A DNA stretch of 18,702 nt from an uncultured Lachnospiraceae bacterium (GTDB taxonomy: Bacteria; Bacillota; Clostridia; Lachnospirales; Lachnospiraceae): assembly GCA_902803305.1 (NCBI GenBank), contig CADCPL010000190.1, forward strand, positions 1 to 18,702, written 5' to 3'. Positions 1 through 7,187 of the stretch are shown here, one piece after another; the first letter of the stretch is position 1; every line of letters starts with the position of its first letter. The notes under the pieces are model-generated. The model saw only the letters and a program-made list of their open reading frames with translations, was not told the DNA's origin and made no database searches. Position numbers and translations under genes: made by a program.

Positions 1-710
1 CTGTCCAGATCTTTGATGAATCCGATTATGCCGTCAGGTTCATGAAACTCTACGACTTCACTCGGTGTTACCCTGTTATCGCGATAATGTATCGTAAGCT
101 CCGGATTAAGATATGCCGTCTCATGAAGTCTTGACTTGATATCCTCTTCTTTGAACCTCGTCTTCTCAAATATCTCCCCGTCAGGCAGAAAGTTGATCTT
201 GGTGCCTGTGGTCCTGGCTTTTCCGATGATGGGGAGAAGTCCTTTTTCAAGCTTGATAACGGGTATTCCCCTTGAATATCTGTCGTGATATACATTGCCG
301 TCCCGTCTGACCTCGATATCAAGATATTCAGACAATGCGTTAACAACAGAGGAACCTACTCCGTGAAGTCCTCCGCTTGTCTTATATACTTCATTATCAA
401 ATTTTCCGCCCGCATGAAGTGTCGTGAATACGACTCGTTCGGCACTGACACCTTTTTCATGCATGCCAACTGGGATCCCGCGCCCGTTATCTTCAATGGT
501 CGCCGAACCGTCACTTTCGAGAGTTACCCATATATTGTTACAGAACCCTGCGAGGTGTTCATCAACGGAATTGTCTACGATCTCGTAGATCAGATGGTTG
601 AGTCCCTTGGTCGTGGTGCTCCCGATATACATACCCGGACGAGCTCTGACCGGATCCAACCCTTCAAGGACTGTGATGCTCCCTGCATCATAAGTTGATC
701 TTGGTGACAT
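1..710 (-). CDS. parE: Type IIA DNA topoisomerase subunit B (ParE/GyrB), N-terminal part, cut by window edge
   Basis: This is the ATPase subunit of a gyrase or topoisomerase IV, which changes DNA linking number or unlinks daughter chromosomes using ATP. The 236 visible residues cover the GHKL ATPase domain and the start of the transducer. Visible motifs are RPGMYIGS (24-31), YEIVDNSVDE (42-51) with the likely catalytic Glu43 and Mg-binding Asn47, DNGRGIP (74-80) and the ATP-lid GGLHGVG (113-119). The start is ATG at 710, preceded by AAGGGG about six bases upstream. The wording KGLNHLIYEIVDNSVDEHLAG looks more like the ParE-type paralogue of Clostridia than the gyrB found near dnaA, but this is recollection of the family and the partner gene (parC or gyrA) lies outside the window. 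The family is certain; the ParE/GyrB choice is not. The 3' end is missing because of the window edge. Confidence 0.93.
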   Translation of the reverse strand, partial: MSPRSTYDAGSITVLEGLDPVRARPGMYIGSTTTKGLNHLIYEIVDNSVDEHLAGFCNNIWVTLESDGSATIEDNGRGIPVGMHEKGVSAERVVFTTLHAGGKFDNEVYKTSGGLHGVGSSVVNALSEYLDIEVRRDGNVYHDRYSRGIPVIKLEKGLLPIIGKARTTGTKINFLPDGEIFEKTRFKEEDIKSRLHETAYLNPELTIHYRDNRVTPSEVVEFHEPDGIIGFIKDLD

Positions 711-782
711 ATTATACCCCTTACGCAAAACATCAGACCAAAACAACTGCCCTCACAGCCGCTTTGGCATTCTATCGCAAAA

Positions 783-810
783 ATTATACCATAAAAATAC
801 GATTTTTCAA
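783..810 (-). promoter_or_regulatory. Predicted sigma-A promoter for the topoisomerase B gene
   Basis: On the minus strand a -35 of TTGAAA (810-805) is followed after 16 bases by a consensus TATAAT (788-783), with TGG before it giving an extended -10. It lies about 70 bases upstream of the ATG at 710, in the gap after recG. This indicates that the topoisomerase gene has its own transcription start instead of depending on the recG operon. Confidence 0.75.
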
Positions 811-815
811 GAAGA

Positions 816-866
816 AAACACAACTTATTGTATTGCTTGCCTTGAGCCATACTAAAAATTGTGTTT
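816..866 (-). terminator. Weak candidate terminator at the recG 3' end
   Basis: An inverted repeat of eight bases (AAACACAA at 816-823, TTGTGTTT at 859-866) overlaps the recG stop codon. On the minus strand its right arm is followed by a T-rich run (TTTTCTTCTT). The stem is AT-rich and the loop is about 35 bases, so this is at best a weak terminator. It ends just before the -35 of the next promoter. Confidence 0.3.
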
Positions 867-2868
867 ATAAAGATGCGCTCACATCAAGCAGATCAGCCGA
901 TCCAAGTGCTGTTTTATAACGCAGATTTTCCGGTCGGCTGAGTGTCGGATCATCACGAAGTATCCTTTCCGCTTCATCCGCAGCTTTTGCCAGGATCGCA
1001 CTGTCGGAATAAATGTCTCCCAGTCTGAACCTTATATCACCCGATTGCCTGAAACCGAATATCTCTCCCGGACCCCGCTGTTTCAGATCTTCCTGCGCTA
1101 TCTTAAATCCGTCATTTGATCCTTTAAGGATTTCAAGCCGTTTCATCGTGTTCGGATTTGAACTTTGACTCATAAAAATACAGTAAGACTGCGCACTTCC
1201 TCTTCCTATCCTTCCGCGCAGCTGATGAAGCGCCGCAAGTCCGAACCTGTCAGCGTCCTCGATCATCATGACGGTTGCGTTCGGTACGTTCACACCCACC
1301 TCAACTACGGTTGTCGATACAAGAATATCGATAGCGCCTTTTGCAAACTCGTCCATTACTTTCTGTTTGTCCGATGCCTTCATGCGTCCGTGAAGAGTTC
1401 CTACCTTTATTCCTCCCGCAAACCGCTCGCTAAGTATCTTTGCGGTATCCGTTACGTTTCTGACATCAAGGCCTTCGCTTTCTTCTATAAGAGGACAGAT
1501 CACATATACCTGATGTCCCGCCCTTATCTCTTTTTCCATAAAATCATAAGCACGCTGGCGAAAGTTTTCATTTACGACAGCATTTTTTATCGGAAGTTTG
1601 TGTGCGGGCACTTCATCAATGACTGATATATCAAGATCTCCGTACATGATAAGCGCAAGAGTACGCGGGATCGGTGTAGCGCTCATAACAAGAACATGTG
1701 CATCGTTTTTTTCATTTTTCGACGACAGCCGGCTTCTTTGTCCCACTCCGAACCTGTGCTGTTCATCCGTTATGACAAGTGCAAGATCGCTGTACACCAC
1801 TCTTTCATAAAAAAGCGCGTGAGTTCCTATTATGATATCCGCTGATCCGTCTTCTATAAGGGCTCTTACGTTTTTCTTGGAAGATTCCGTCATGGAACCG
1901 GTCAGAAGAACAACGTTTATATCAAGATCTGACTCTTCTATGATCTTTTTTAACGAAACATAATGCTGGTCGGCAAGTATCTCCGTGGGAGCCATTATCG
2001 CGCATTGATGTTTATTTGCGGCTGTCATGACGGCAGCAAGCATAGCAAGGATAGTCTTTCCCGAACCGACATCTCCCTGAACGAGCCTGTGCATGGATCT
2101 GTCGGAGCAAAGGTCATCTTTTATCTCAGACCATACACGCTTTTGAGCATCCGTAAGCCTGTACGGCAGCCTTTCGATGATGCGCTCGCACAATGCGGAT
2201 CCCACGATGTTAAAATCATTCCTCGCGTATTTCTCATCCTCGCGCAGGAGCTTAAGGCGCAGCATGAACAGAAGAAACTCTTCAAACACGAGCTTACCGC
2301 GTGCTCTTTCAAGCGTTTCTTCATCCTTCGGAAAGTGCATATCATAGACTTCCGGCTCTACCGAATCCCCCAAACATTCAAAAGCGTTTTTTACTGTTTT
2401 GGTAACGGCCTGATTGGAAAGTCCTTTTGTAAGAGAATATACCGGATTGATATGTCCGAGCAGTTCCTCATAAGCTTCTTCCTTAAAGATCTGAGGCTGT
2501 TCGATGTGATAATGATCTCCCTCCGCAGTCAGTCTGCCGCGCAATACGATGGTGCTTCCTGCTTTTAGCGACTTGGAAAGATACGGCATGTTAAACCACG
2601 TTGCCGTAACTGCGATACCGTCTGCCGCAAGTTTGGCGGTTGTGATCGTAAGTCTCCTGACTTTTCTTACGAGCGGACGCGTTACCACCACTGCCGAAAA
2701 AGCCAGAGTAACATCACATTTCAGCTCCGTACCCTTACACGGCAGCTCATACCTGACATAGTCTCTGGGAAAATAATAAACAGCATCCTCTACGGTATTG
2801 ATGCCGAGTCTTCCGTAGTAAGATGCCGTTTTTTCTCCTATACCCTTTAATTCTTTGATATCTGTCAT
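865..2868 (-). CDS. recG: ATP-dependent DNA helicase RecG
   Basis: RecG is a monomeric superfamily 2 helicase/translocase that regresses stalled replication forks and processes branched recombination intermediates. The 667-residue product (family usually about 680) has the N-terminal wedge/OB domain (roughly 50-135), then the helicase core: Walker A GDVGSGKT (265-272), DEQH box (368-371), SATPIPRT (396-403) and motif VI QLRGRIGRG (549-557). The C-terminal TRG-like region follows (GPGEIFGFRQSG, 599-610). The open frame extends 43 codons further upstream into fakA, but those codons match nothing in RecG; the ATG at 2868, reading MTDIKELKGIGEKT, fits the family start and sits one base after the fakA TAG, which suggests translational coupling. 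It is the last gene of yloU-fakA-recG; the same order with sdaAB/sdaAA inserted is known in Bacillus subtilis. Confidence 0.96.
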   Translation of the reverse strand: MTDIKELKGIGEKTASYYGRLGINTVEDAVYYFPRDYVRYELPCKGTELKCDVTLAFSAVVVTRPLVRKVRRLTITTAKLAADGIAVTATWFNMPYLSKSLKAGSTIVLRGRLTAEGDHYHIEQPQIFKEEAYEELLGHINPVYSLTKGLSNQAVTKTVKNAFECLGDSVEPEVYDMHFPKDEETLERARGKLVFEEFLLFMLRLKLLREDEKYARNDFNIVGSALCERIIERLPYRLTDAQKRVWSEIKDDLCSDRSMHRLVQGDVGSGKTILAMLAAVMTAANKHQCAIMAPTEILADQHYVSLKKIIEESDLDINVVLLTGSMTESSKKNVRALIEDGSADIIIGTHALFYERVVYSDLALVITDEQHRFGVGQRSRLSSKNEKNDAHVLVMSATPIPRTLALIMYGDLDISVIDEVPAHKLPIKNAVVNENFRQRAYDFMEKEIRAGHQVYVICPLIEESEGLDVRNVTDTAKILSERFAGGIKVGTLHGRMKASDKQKVMDEFAKGAIDILVSTTVVEVGVNVPNATVMMIEDADRFGLAALHQLRGRIGRGSAQSYCIFMSQSSNPNTMKRLEILKGSNDGFKIAQEDLKQRGPGEIFGFRQSGDIRFRLGDIYSDSAILAKAADEAERILRDDPTLSRPENLRYKTALGSADLLDVSASL

Positions 2869-2869
2869 T

Positions 2870-4588
2870 CTATTCCACAGATACGATGTAGTAATATATA
2901 GGCTGTCCGCCCATATGAAGCTCAACCGAGATATCGGGGAATTTTTCTTCAACGTTTGCCGCAAGATCACCTGCGATCTCTTCATCAACTTCGTCACCGA
3001 AGTAAATGCTTATTATCTCGGATGTATCGTCTACCATCTTCTCGATCATGCTCATCGCGGTTTCCTCGACTACAGAACCCACAGCGAGTATCTCATGATC
3101 ACCGATACCCATTATATTGCCTTTTTTGATCTCAAGACCGTTGATCGATGTGTCTCTTACGGCATATGTTACCTGTCCGGTCTTGACACCCGATATGGCC
3201 GATACCATTGCGCTCTCGTTATCTGCAGGAGTAGCATCACTCATGAATGTGATAAGAGCGGTGATGCCCTGAGGTATCGTCTTGGTCGGTATCACTATTA
3301 TCTCTTTATCCTCAACAAGGTACTGCGCCTGGTTGGCGGCAAGTATTATATTCTTGTTATTCGGGAGTATGAATACGGTCTTGGCATTAACATTGTCTAT
3401 CGCATTTACCATATCATCGGTAGACGGGTTCATCGTCTGTCCGCCCGTTATAAGATAATCAACGCCCAGACTCGTAAATATCTCATCAAGTCCCTTACCG
3501 CATGAAACGGCAACAAATCCCATTTCTTTATCGGGAGCTGCTTTTGCTTTTGCCGGAACCGGTTTCTTTACGGGTTCCCGGTCTGCTTCCGGGGCCGGTT
3601 TCTTTTCTTCCTTCGGCTCTTCTTTGGCAGTATCCTTTGCAGCATCCTTATCCTGTTCCAAAACAGGCTTAATCTCATCCTTGTCCCACGGCTTGATCAT
3701 AACGTCATCAATCGATCCGAACGACAGACATTTTGATATGATCCTTCCGGGTTCATCGGAAAATACACAGATACTTACACAGTTTCCTTTATCCTCGAGC
3801 GCGGCACCGGTGCCGTATGCATTCAGATATTCACCAAGCGTATCATTTGCCTCTTCATCAAACGAGCCCTGTTTATATAACAGAAGACGCGTCTCATATG
3901 TGACTATCTTTTCTTTCGGAGCCTCGGCTGCCAATGTAGGCTTGGACTTGGTGAAGATCTCATCAACATCTTCACCCGAGTAAGCCGCATACCCGCCTTT
4001 TAGTATCTCGATAAGTCCCTGTCCGCCGGAATCCACAACACCCGCTTCCTTAAGTACGGGAAGCATTTCGGGTGTCTTCTCGAGAACATCTTCGGCATAA
4101 AAGATGATCTCTTTAAAATATGTATCAAGATCATCAACTTTATTATTGATCTCAAGCGCTTTTTCGGCAACTCCTCTGCCCACCGTAAGGATGGTTCCTT
4201 CCTTAGGCTTCATAACAGCCTTATACGCTGTCTCGACCGCTTTCTGAAGAGCCTGTGTCAGGATGTCCATATCAAGCTCGTCTTTATCCTTGATCACCTT
4301 GGTAAAGCCCCTGAACAACTGGGATAGTATAACTCCCGAATTACCTCTTGCTCCTCTTAAGGATCCTGATGAAATGGCCTTGGAAAGAGTTGTCATGTTC
4401 ATGTCCGTGATAGCTTCAACTTCATTTACCGCAGACATGATCGTAAGTGACATATTCGTTCCGGTATCTCCGTCCGGAACCGGGAACACATTCAGTTCGT
4501 TTATGATCTCTTTTTCGGATTCAAGCCTTCTTGCACCGGCTAAAAACATTTTTGCAAGCGCTGCGGCATCGATCTTTTTTGACTGCAC
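2870..4588 (-). CDS. fakA: FakA/YloV-type DAK (DhaL) domain kinase, probable fatty acid kinase ATP-binding subunit
   Basis: FakA phosphorylates fatty acids carried by a FakB (DegV-family) partner, feeding acyl-phosphate into phospholipid synthesis. The 572-residue protein has an N-terminal DhaL domain (about 8-205) with the Mg/ATP loop FPVPDGDTGTN (35-45; Asp39 and Asp41 are the probable metal ligands), a middle domain (about 215-310), a Lys/Glu/Pro/Ala-rich linker (about 312-355) and a C-terminal EDD-fold half (about 356-572) containing GGQTMNPSTDD (382-392). The start is GTG at 4588 with AAAGGAGG eight bases upstream, overlapping the yloU stop region. Oddities: the linker makes it longer than the roughly 550-residue family norm, and the middle domain has Glu232, Cys274 and Phe276 where I would expect the Cys/His/His metal ligands of well-studied FakA. 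The family is clear; fatty acid as substrate is inferred. No fakB gene is in the window. Confidence 0.88.
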   Translation of the reverse strand: MQSKKIDAAALAKMFLAGARRLESEKEIINELNVFPVPDGDTGTNMSLTIMSAVNEVEAITDMNMTTLSKAISSGSLRGARGNSGVILSQLFRGFTKVIKDKDELDMDILTQALQKAVETAYKAVMKPKEGTILTVGRGVAEKALEINNKVDDLDTYFKEIIFYAEDVLEKTPEMLPVLKEAGVVDSGGQGLIEILKGGYAAYSGEDVDEIFTKSKPTLAAEAPKEKIVTYETRLLLYKQGSFDEEANDTLGEYLNAYGTGAALEDKGNCVSICVFSDEPGRIISKCLSFGSIDDVMIKPWDKDEIKPVLEQDKDAAKDTAKEEPKEEKKPAPEADREPVKKPVPAKAKAAPDKEMGFVAVSCGKGLDEIFTSLGVDYLITGGQTMNPSTDDMVNAIDNVNAKTVFILPNNKNIILAANQAQYLVEDKEIIVIPTKTIPQGITALITFMSDATPADNESAMVSAISGVKTGQVTYAVRDTSINGLEIKKGNIMGIGDHEILAVGSVVEETAMSMIEKMVDDTSEIISIYFGDEVDEEIAGDLAANVEEKFPDISVELHMGGQPIYYYIVSVE

Positions 4589-4602
4589 CTGTCTATCCTC
4601 CT

Positions 4603-4959
4603 TTAATCGATAACCCGGACGCCTTCTACATAAACATTGATCTTATCGATCTCAAATCCGGTGAATTCTTCCACTTTATACTTAACATTATTAACAAGGT
4701 TTTGAGCCACTGCTCTGATGTTCACGCCATAGCTGACTATAACGTGGAAATCGAGAATAAGCTTGCTGCCTGACATCTCAACATTGATACCCCTTGTCAG
4801 GTTTTCCTTCTTCAGCATCTTGGCTATACCGTCAGACATACTGACCGCAGCCATACCTACGATCCCAAAGCACTCTACAGCAACGCTTCCCGCGTACTGC
4901 GCAACAACATCAACATCGATGATAAGATTACCCGACCCTGTTGCCAAAGCTTCTTTCAT
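4603..4959 (-). CDS. yloU: Asp23/Gls24 family envelope-associated protein (YloU-like)
   Basis: This is a 118-residue single-domain Asp23/Gls24 protein, a family of small envelope-stress-associated proteins; the exact biochemical role is unknown. Family features seen are the start GNLIIDVDVVAQYAGSVA (10-27), the conserved ECFGIVGMA stretch (29-37) and the end EFTGFEIDKINVYVEGV (about 98-114). No signal peptide or membrane segment is visible. The start ATG at 4959 has a strong AAGGAGG site seven bases upstream. The stop falls in the Shine-Dalgarno region of fakA, so the two are coupled. In Bacillus subtilis yloU also precedes yloV (fakA) and is divergent from rpmB, exactly as here. Confidence 0.92.
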   Translation of the reverse strand: MKEALATGSGNLIIDVDVVAQYAGSVAVECFGIVGMAAVSMSDGIAKMLKKENLTRGINVEMSGSKLILDFHVIVSYGVNIRAVAQNLVNNVKYKVEEFTGFEIDKINVYVEGVRVID

Positions 4960-5028
4960 ACAAAACCTCCTTATTATAAATACGAATCAATTCGCATGAC
5001 GGTTATCTTTTTGATTTAGTCAAAGCAT

Positions 5029-5034
5029 ATTATA
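5029..5034 (-). promoter_or_regulatory. Candidate -10 element for the yloU-fakA-recG operon
   Basis: A perfect TATAAT lies on the minus strand 70 bases upstream of the yloU ATG, inside the divergent gap shared with rpmB. I see no good -35: TTTTCT is at the 17-base spacing and TTGTTT at 20 bases. A second TATAAT at 4978-4973 is too close to the Shine-Dalgarno site to be useful. The gap 4960-5177 holds nothing else I can name. Confidence 0.4.
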
Positions 5035-5089
5035 CACGTAATCGCAGCCAAAGAAAACAATAAAAATGATAAGCTCTTTAAACTTATGC

Positions 5090-5118
5090 TTGCATTGCCG
5101 TAAAACATTTGATAAAAT
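5090..5118 (+). promoter_or_regulatory. Predicted sigma-A promoter for rpmB
   Basis: TTGCAT (5090-5095) is followed after 17 bases by TAAAAT (5113-5118). Transcription would begin near 5125, giving a leader of about 53 bases before the rpmB ATG at 5178. The -35 matches the consensus only in its TTG. No riboswitch-like structure was recognised in the short leader. Confidence 0.5.
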
Positions 5119-5177
5119 ACCCGTGTTGCGTAAAAATCCCACATTTTTACATAGATAGTTTTTAAGGAGGTTTCGGG

Positions 5178-5363
5178 ATGGCTAAATGTGATATTTGCGG
5201 CAAAGGCGTTCATTTCGGAAATAACGTGAGCCACTCACACAGAAGATCAAATCGTATCTTTCACGCTAATGTTAAGCGTGTTAAATGTATGGTTGGCGGC
5301 ACACCTAAGACACTTCATGTTTGTTCAAGGTGCTTAAAGTCCGATAAAGTTGAACGTGCTTAA
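5178..5363 (+). CDS. rpmB: 50S ribosomal protein L28
   Basis: This 61-residue protein is a structural component of the large ribosomal subunit and matches the normal family length. The N-terminus MAKCDICGKG and the segment SHSHRRSNRIF (18-28) are typical of L28. Two CxxC pairs (Cys4/Cys7 and Cys49/Cys52) mark the zinc-ribbon (C+) form of the protein; paralogues lacking these cysteines occur in some bacteria for zinc-poor growth, and none is seen here. The start ATG at 5178 has AAGGAGG eight bases upstream (5164-5170). The gene is monocistronic: it has its own promoter and a strong terminator directly behind it, and it is divergent from yloU. Confidence 0.97.
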   Translation: MAKCDICGKGVHFGNNVSHSHRRSNRIFHANVKRVKCMVGGTPKTLHVCSRCLKSDKVERA

Positions 5364-5376
5364 GCTTTGATCCATT

Positions 5377-5414
5377 ATAAAAGAACCTCTTGAAAAAGAG
5401 GTTCTTTTATTTTG
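5377..5414. terminator. Bidirectional rho-independent terminator between rpmB and gerW
   Basis: An 11-bp perfect stem (5381-5391 with 5396-5406) closes a GAAA tetraloop and is flanked by A residues on the left and TTTTATTTTG on the right. It lies just after the rpmB stop and six bases before the end of the convergent gerW frame, so it can stop transcripts from both sides. Confidence 0.9.
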
Positions 5415-5419
5415 TCCGA

Positions 5420-5812
5420 TCACTCTTCAAAAGAATCTTCCGTTGCCTTTAAGACTTCCTCATCGGAAACCGTGGTCTCCTTTTTTGCAGTGATCTTGTT
5501 CATTATCTCGGGAACCATATCAACTATCTTGGTTATCGCATCCTGATTTCTGATACTTACCACTCTTGTGGAGTTGTTCTGAATGACAAGAACAGCCGTG
5601 GGCGTCATCTTGCCGGTCAGTCCTCCTGCTCCGTTATCCTTTTTCTCACCTCGAAATGTTCCTGCTCCGACGCCAAACGAAACATCAACAAACGGTATAA
5701 GAATCGTATCCTTAACAACAACGGGTTCTCCTACGACCGTTTTACTGGATAAGAATCCGTCCATCCCGTCAAGAAGTGAGTTTACTACCGAATTGAAACT
5801 GCTCTCTGCCAT
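5420..5812 (-). CDS. ytfJ: GerW/YtfJ family sporulation-type protein
   Basis: This 130-residue protein belongs to the GerW (YtfJ) family, small spore-associated proteins needed for normal germination in Bacillus; the molecular function is not established. Family features are the start with SSFNSVVNSLLDGMD, then VVVKDTILIPFVDVSFGVGAG (31-51) and the Gly-rich segment leading to TPTAVLVI (70-77). The C-terminal tail is acidic. No membrane segment or signal peptide is seen. Start ATG at 5812 has GGAGG six bases upstream. It lies 27 bases after the DUF2953 gene; the same pairing (ytfI-ytfJ) is known in Bacillus subtilis. Lachnospiraceae that do not visibly sporulate also carry this gene, so it does not prove spore formation. 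Confidence 0.9.
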   Translation of the reverse strand: MAESSFNSVVNSLLDGMDGFLSSKTVVGEPVVVKDTILIPFVDVSFGVGAGTFRGEKKDNGAGGLTGKMTPTAVLVIQNNSTRVVSIRNQDAITKIVDMVPEIMNKITAKKETTVSDEEVLKATEDSFEE

Positions 5813-5839
5813 AATGTTCCTCCATTTTATCGACTGGTA

Positions 5840-6787
5840 CTATCTGTTCGAATGTTTCTTATAAATACGCCACATCCGTTTGAAATCCCTGTTAAAATAT
5901 ACTTTTGCAACGCACACGAGCGGTACGATGAGCCTGATATATCCTTTTATATCTATATTGCCGTAAAGATCGGTATCCTCAAATCCGGGATCGATGACAA
6001 GCTTTCTCGGAAGTATCGGATATATGAGTGACAGATACATAAGTACTGTTCCTGTTGTTGCAGGATCGTCAAACCCGAAATGAATAAAACCTTTTATCCG
6101 CCTGGGCGCTATCTTCTTAAGAAGCTTTAGGGTTTCTTTTTTTATGAGCTCTGCCGCGTTTTTGTTTCGGCAGTCATTTATCATCCTGTCCCAGAACCGT
6201 ATCTCTCTACGGATCCGATCTATCTTGTCCGAATACTCAAGATATTTATCCGAAAGATCATTCAGTATCTTCTCAACCTTTTCATATGATCCTTCTTCGC
6301 TTTTATCGTCTTTTCCTTTATTGTCTTCGCTCTTTGCGTTTTCGATCTTATCTTCTTCTGTCTTATCTTCTTCGGTCTTATCTTCTTCGGTCTTTATACC
6401 GTCAGCCTTATCGTCTGTTTCTTCTTCATCGGGTCGATGATCGTCATCCGGTTCGTTCCAGTCCAGAGAATACTCTTCCTTTTTGTCTTCGGATGCTTTC
6501 TTACGCTTCCTGCGTTTTTTTTCGGACTTCCTGTCTTGGAACAGCCTGAAACCGAAAATGCGAACGATGATCTCTAGTTTTTTTTCATATATCACTTTTG
6601 CACTGAGTATGTGCAACAGAAAAGAGGCACGGGCAAAAGCCACCGGATCCGCTTCGGGATCTTCCTTTTCGGCATTTATCCTGTATCTTACGGGAACAAA
6701 CAGGACAAGACAGATAAGAAGCAGTACAAGGCCGATGATGCACGCAAGTACGATCCCTATTATCTTAAGTACAGTAAGCATTGCCAT
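5840..6787 (-). CDS. DUF2953 domain membrane protein (YtfI-like) with a long charged linker
   Basis: This is a 315-residue protein of the DUF2953 type, which has no assigned biochemical function but is repeatedly found beside GerW. One N-terminal membrane segment (about 6-31) is followed by a strand-rich stretch (about 35-87), then a very charged Lys/Glu/Asp region (about 87-168) containing three tandem repeats of T/EEDK, and a C-terminal portion with IKGFIHFGFDDPATTGTVL and DLYGNIDIKGYIRLIVPL that carries the DUF2953 signature. The frame also has GTG at 6790, but ATG at 6787 is preferred: it forms TGATG with the stop of the upstream gene and has AAGGA at a suitable distance. The charged region probably lies in the cytoplasm or outside next to the membrane; the topology cannot be decided from sequence alone. 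Confidence 0.82.
   Translation of the reverse strand: MAMLTVLKIIGIVLACIIGLVLLLICLVLFVPVRYRINAEKEDPEADPVAFARASFLLHILSAKVIYEKKLEIIVRIFGFRLFQDRKSEKKRRKRKKASEDKKEEYSLDWNEPDDDHRPDEEETDDKADGIKTEEDKTEEDKTEEDKIENAKSEDNKGKDDKSEEGSYEKVEKILNDLSDKYLEYSDKIDRIRREIRFWDRMINDCRNKNAAELIKKETLKLLKKIAPRRIKGFIHFGFDDPATTGTVLMYLSLIYPILPRKLVIDPGFEDTDLYGNIDIKGYIRLIVPLVCVAKVYFNRDFKRMWRIYKKHSNR
6346..6395 (-). repeat. In-frame 15-bp tandem repeat inside the DUF2953 gene
   Basis: Three near-identical 15-bp units (6346-6360, 6361-6375, 6376-6390) plus a partial fourth sit head to tail; on the plus strand each reads TCTTATCTTCTTCGG with one base difference in the first. They encode three five-residue EEDKT-like units. The length is a multiple of three, so copy number changes keep the frame. 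Confidence 0.85.
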
Positions 6788-7116
6788 CACATATCCTTAA
6801 TATACCCTTCAAAATATCCGCGGACATCAGAAAGGCTTCCGGTATCGTTCATGCATTTGCCTATCATCTCTTCAACGATATGCACTGCCGAATCATAACT
6901 GTCTGCTACCCCGATGATGACACGGTCACTCTTTCTCATTCTCTTTTGTTTAAATACCGGCGCAGGATAAATATCAAACAGATCCCTGCCGTTATCCGAC
7001 AGCGTTATAAAATGAACACCAGTCATTCCGATGCCGCATGCCATTTTCCATTTGATGACCGACATCTTTGATCTGATCTTATCCGAAACATACGGATTGT
7101 CTGCAAAACGGACCAC
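6787..7116 (-). CDS. Small conserved-looking hypothetical protein upstream of DUF2953-gerW
   Basis: I do not recognise this 109-residue protein. It is basic and soluble-looking, with no signal peptide or membrane segment. A central segment (GMTGVHFITLSDNGRDLFDIYPAP, about 30-53, quoted here only by its outline) suggests a mixed alpha/beta fold, and a later stretch VIIGVADSYDSAVHIVEEMI (67-86) looks like a strand followed by a helix. Reality of the gene is supported by a GTG start at 7116 with GGAGAG upstream, a good promoter at 7150-7178, and a TGATG stop/start overlap with the DUF2953 gene, which implies co-translation. It probably acts with its two downstream neighbours, but no function can be assigned. 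Confidence 0.72.
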   Translation of the reverse strand: MVRFADNPYVSDKIRSKMSVIKWKMACGIGMTGVHFITLSDNGRDLFDIYPAPVFKQKRMRKSDRVIIGVADSYDSAVHIVEEMIGKCMNDTGSLSDVRGYFEGYIKDM

Positions 7117-7149
7117 TGTACTCTCCTACGGCACAAAAAAACTCATTTG

Positions 7150-7178
7150 ATTATATCAAAAAAAAGAAAAAAAGTTAA
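7150..7178 (-). promoter_or_regulatory. Predicted promoter for the hypothetical-DUF2953-gerW operon
   Basis: On the minus strand TTAACT (7178-7173) is followed after 17 bases by TATAAT (7155-7150), with TGA in front giving an extended -10. It is about 34 bases upstream of the GTG at 7116 and back to back with the HD-GYP promoter on the other strand. The spacer is almost entirely pyrimidine. Confidence 0.7.
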
Positions 7179-7187
7179 TCCATATTA

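Noticed and set aside
1963..2568. A 201-codon plus-strand open frame inside recG.
   Set aside because: recG in the other strand has all helicase motifs across this region; the plus frame is a shadow.
2869..2997. The longer start of recG, 43 codons upstream.
   Set aside because: The extra residues overlap fakA, have no family similarity, and ATG at 2868 gives the normal RecG N-terminus.
2855..3505. A 216-codon open frame on the plus strand opposite fakA and the recG start.
   Set aside because: It lies fully opposite well-supported genes, has a composition typical of an antisense shadow and no recognisable family or Shine-Dalgarno site.
5119..5177. rpmB leader and the yloU leader considered for riboswitches or autoregulatory structures.
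   Set aside because: The leaders are about 50-65 bases, with no conserved riboswitch elements or strong hairpin that I can recognise.
4960..5177. Search for a fatty-acid regulator (FapR-like) operator near the fakA operon.
   Set aside because: No long inverted repeat of the expected type is present; only a small CGAAT/ATTCG repeat at 4983-4994.
6346..6395. Short direct repeats considered as a possible CRISPR array.
   Set aside because: The 15-bp units abut with no spacers, lie in a coding frame, and no cas gene is nearby.
6144..6549. Serine/leucine-rich plus-strand frames opposite the charged region of the DUF2953 gene.
   Set aside because: They are the reverse reading of the Glu/Lys codon repeats and have no independent support.
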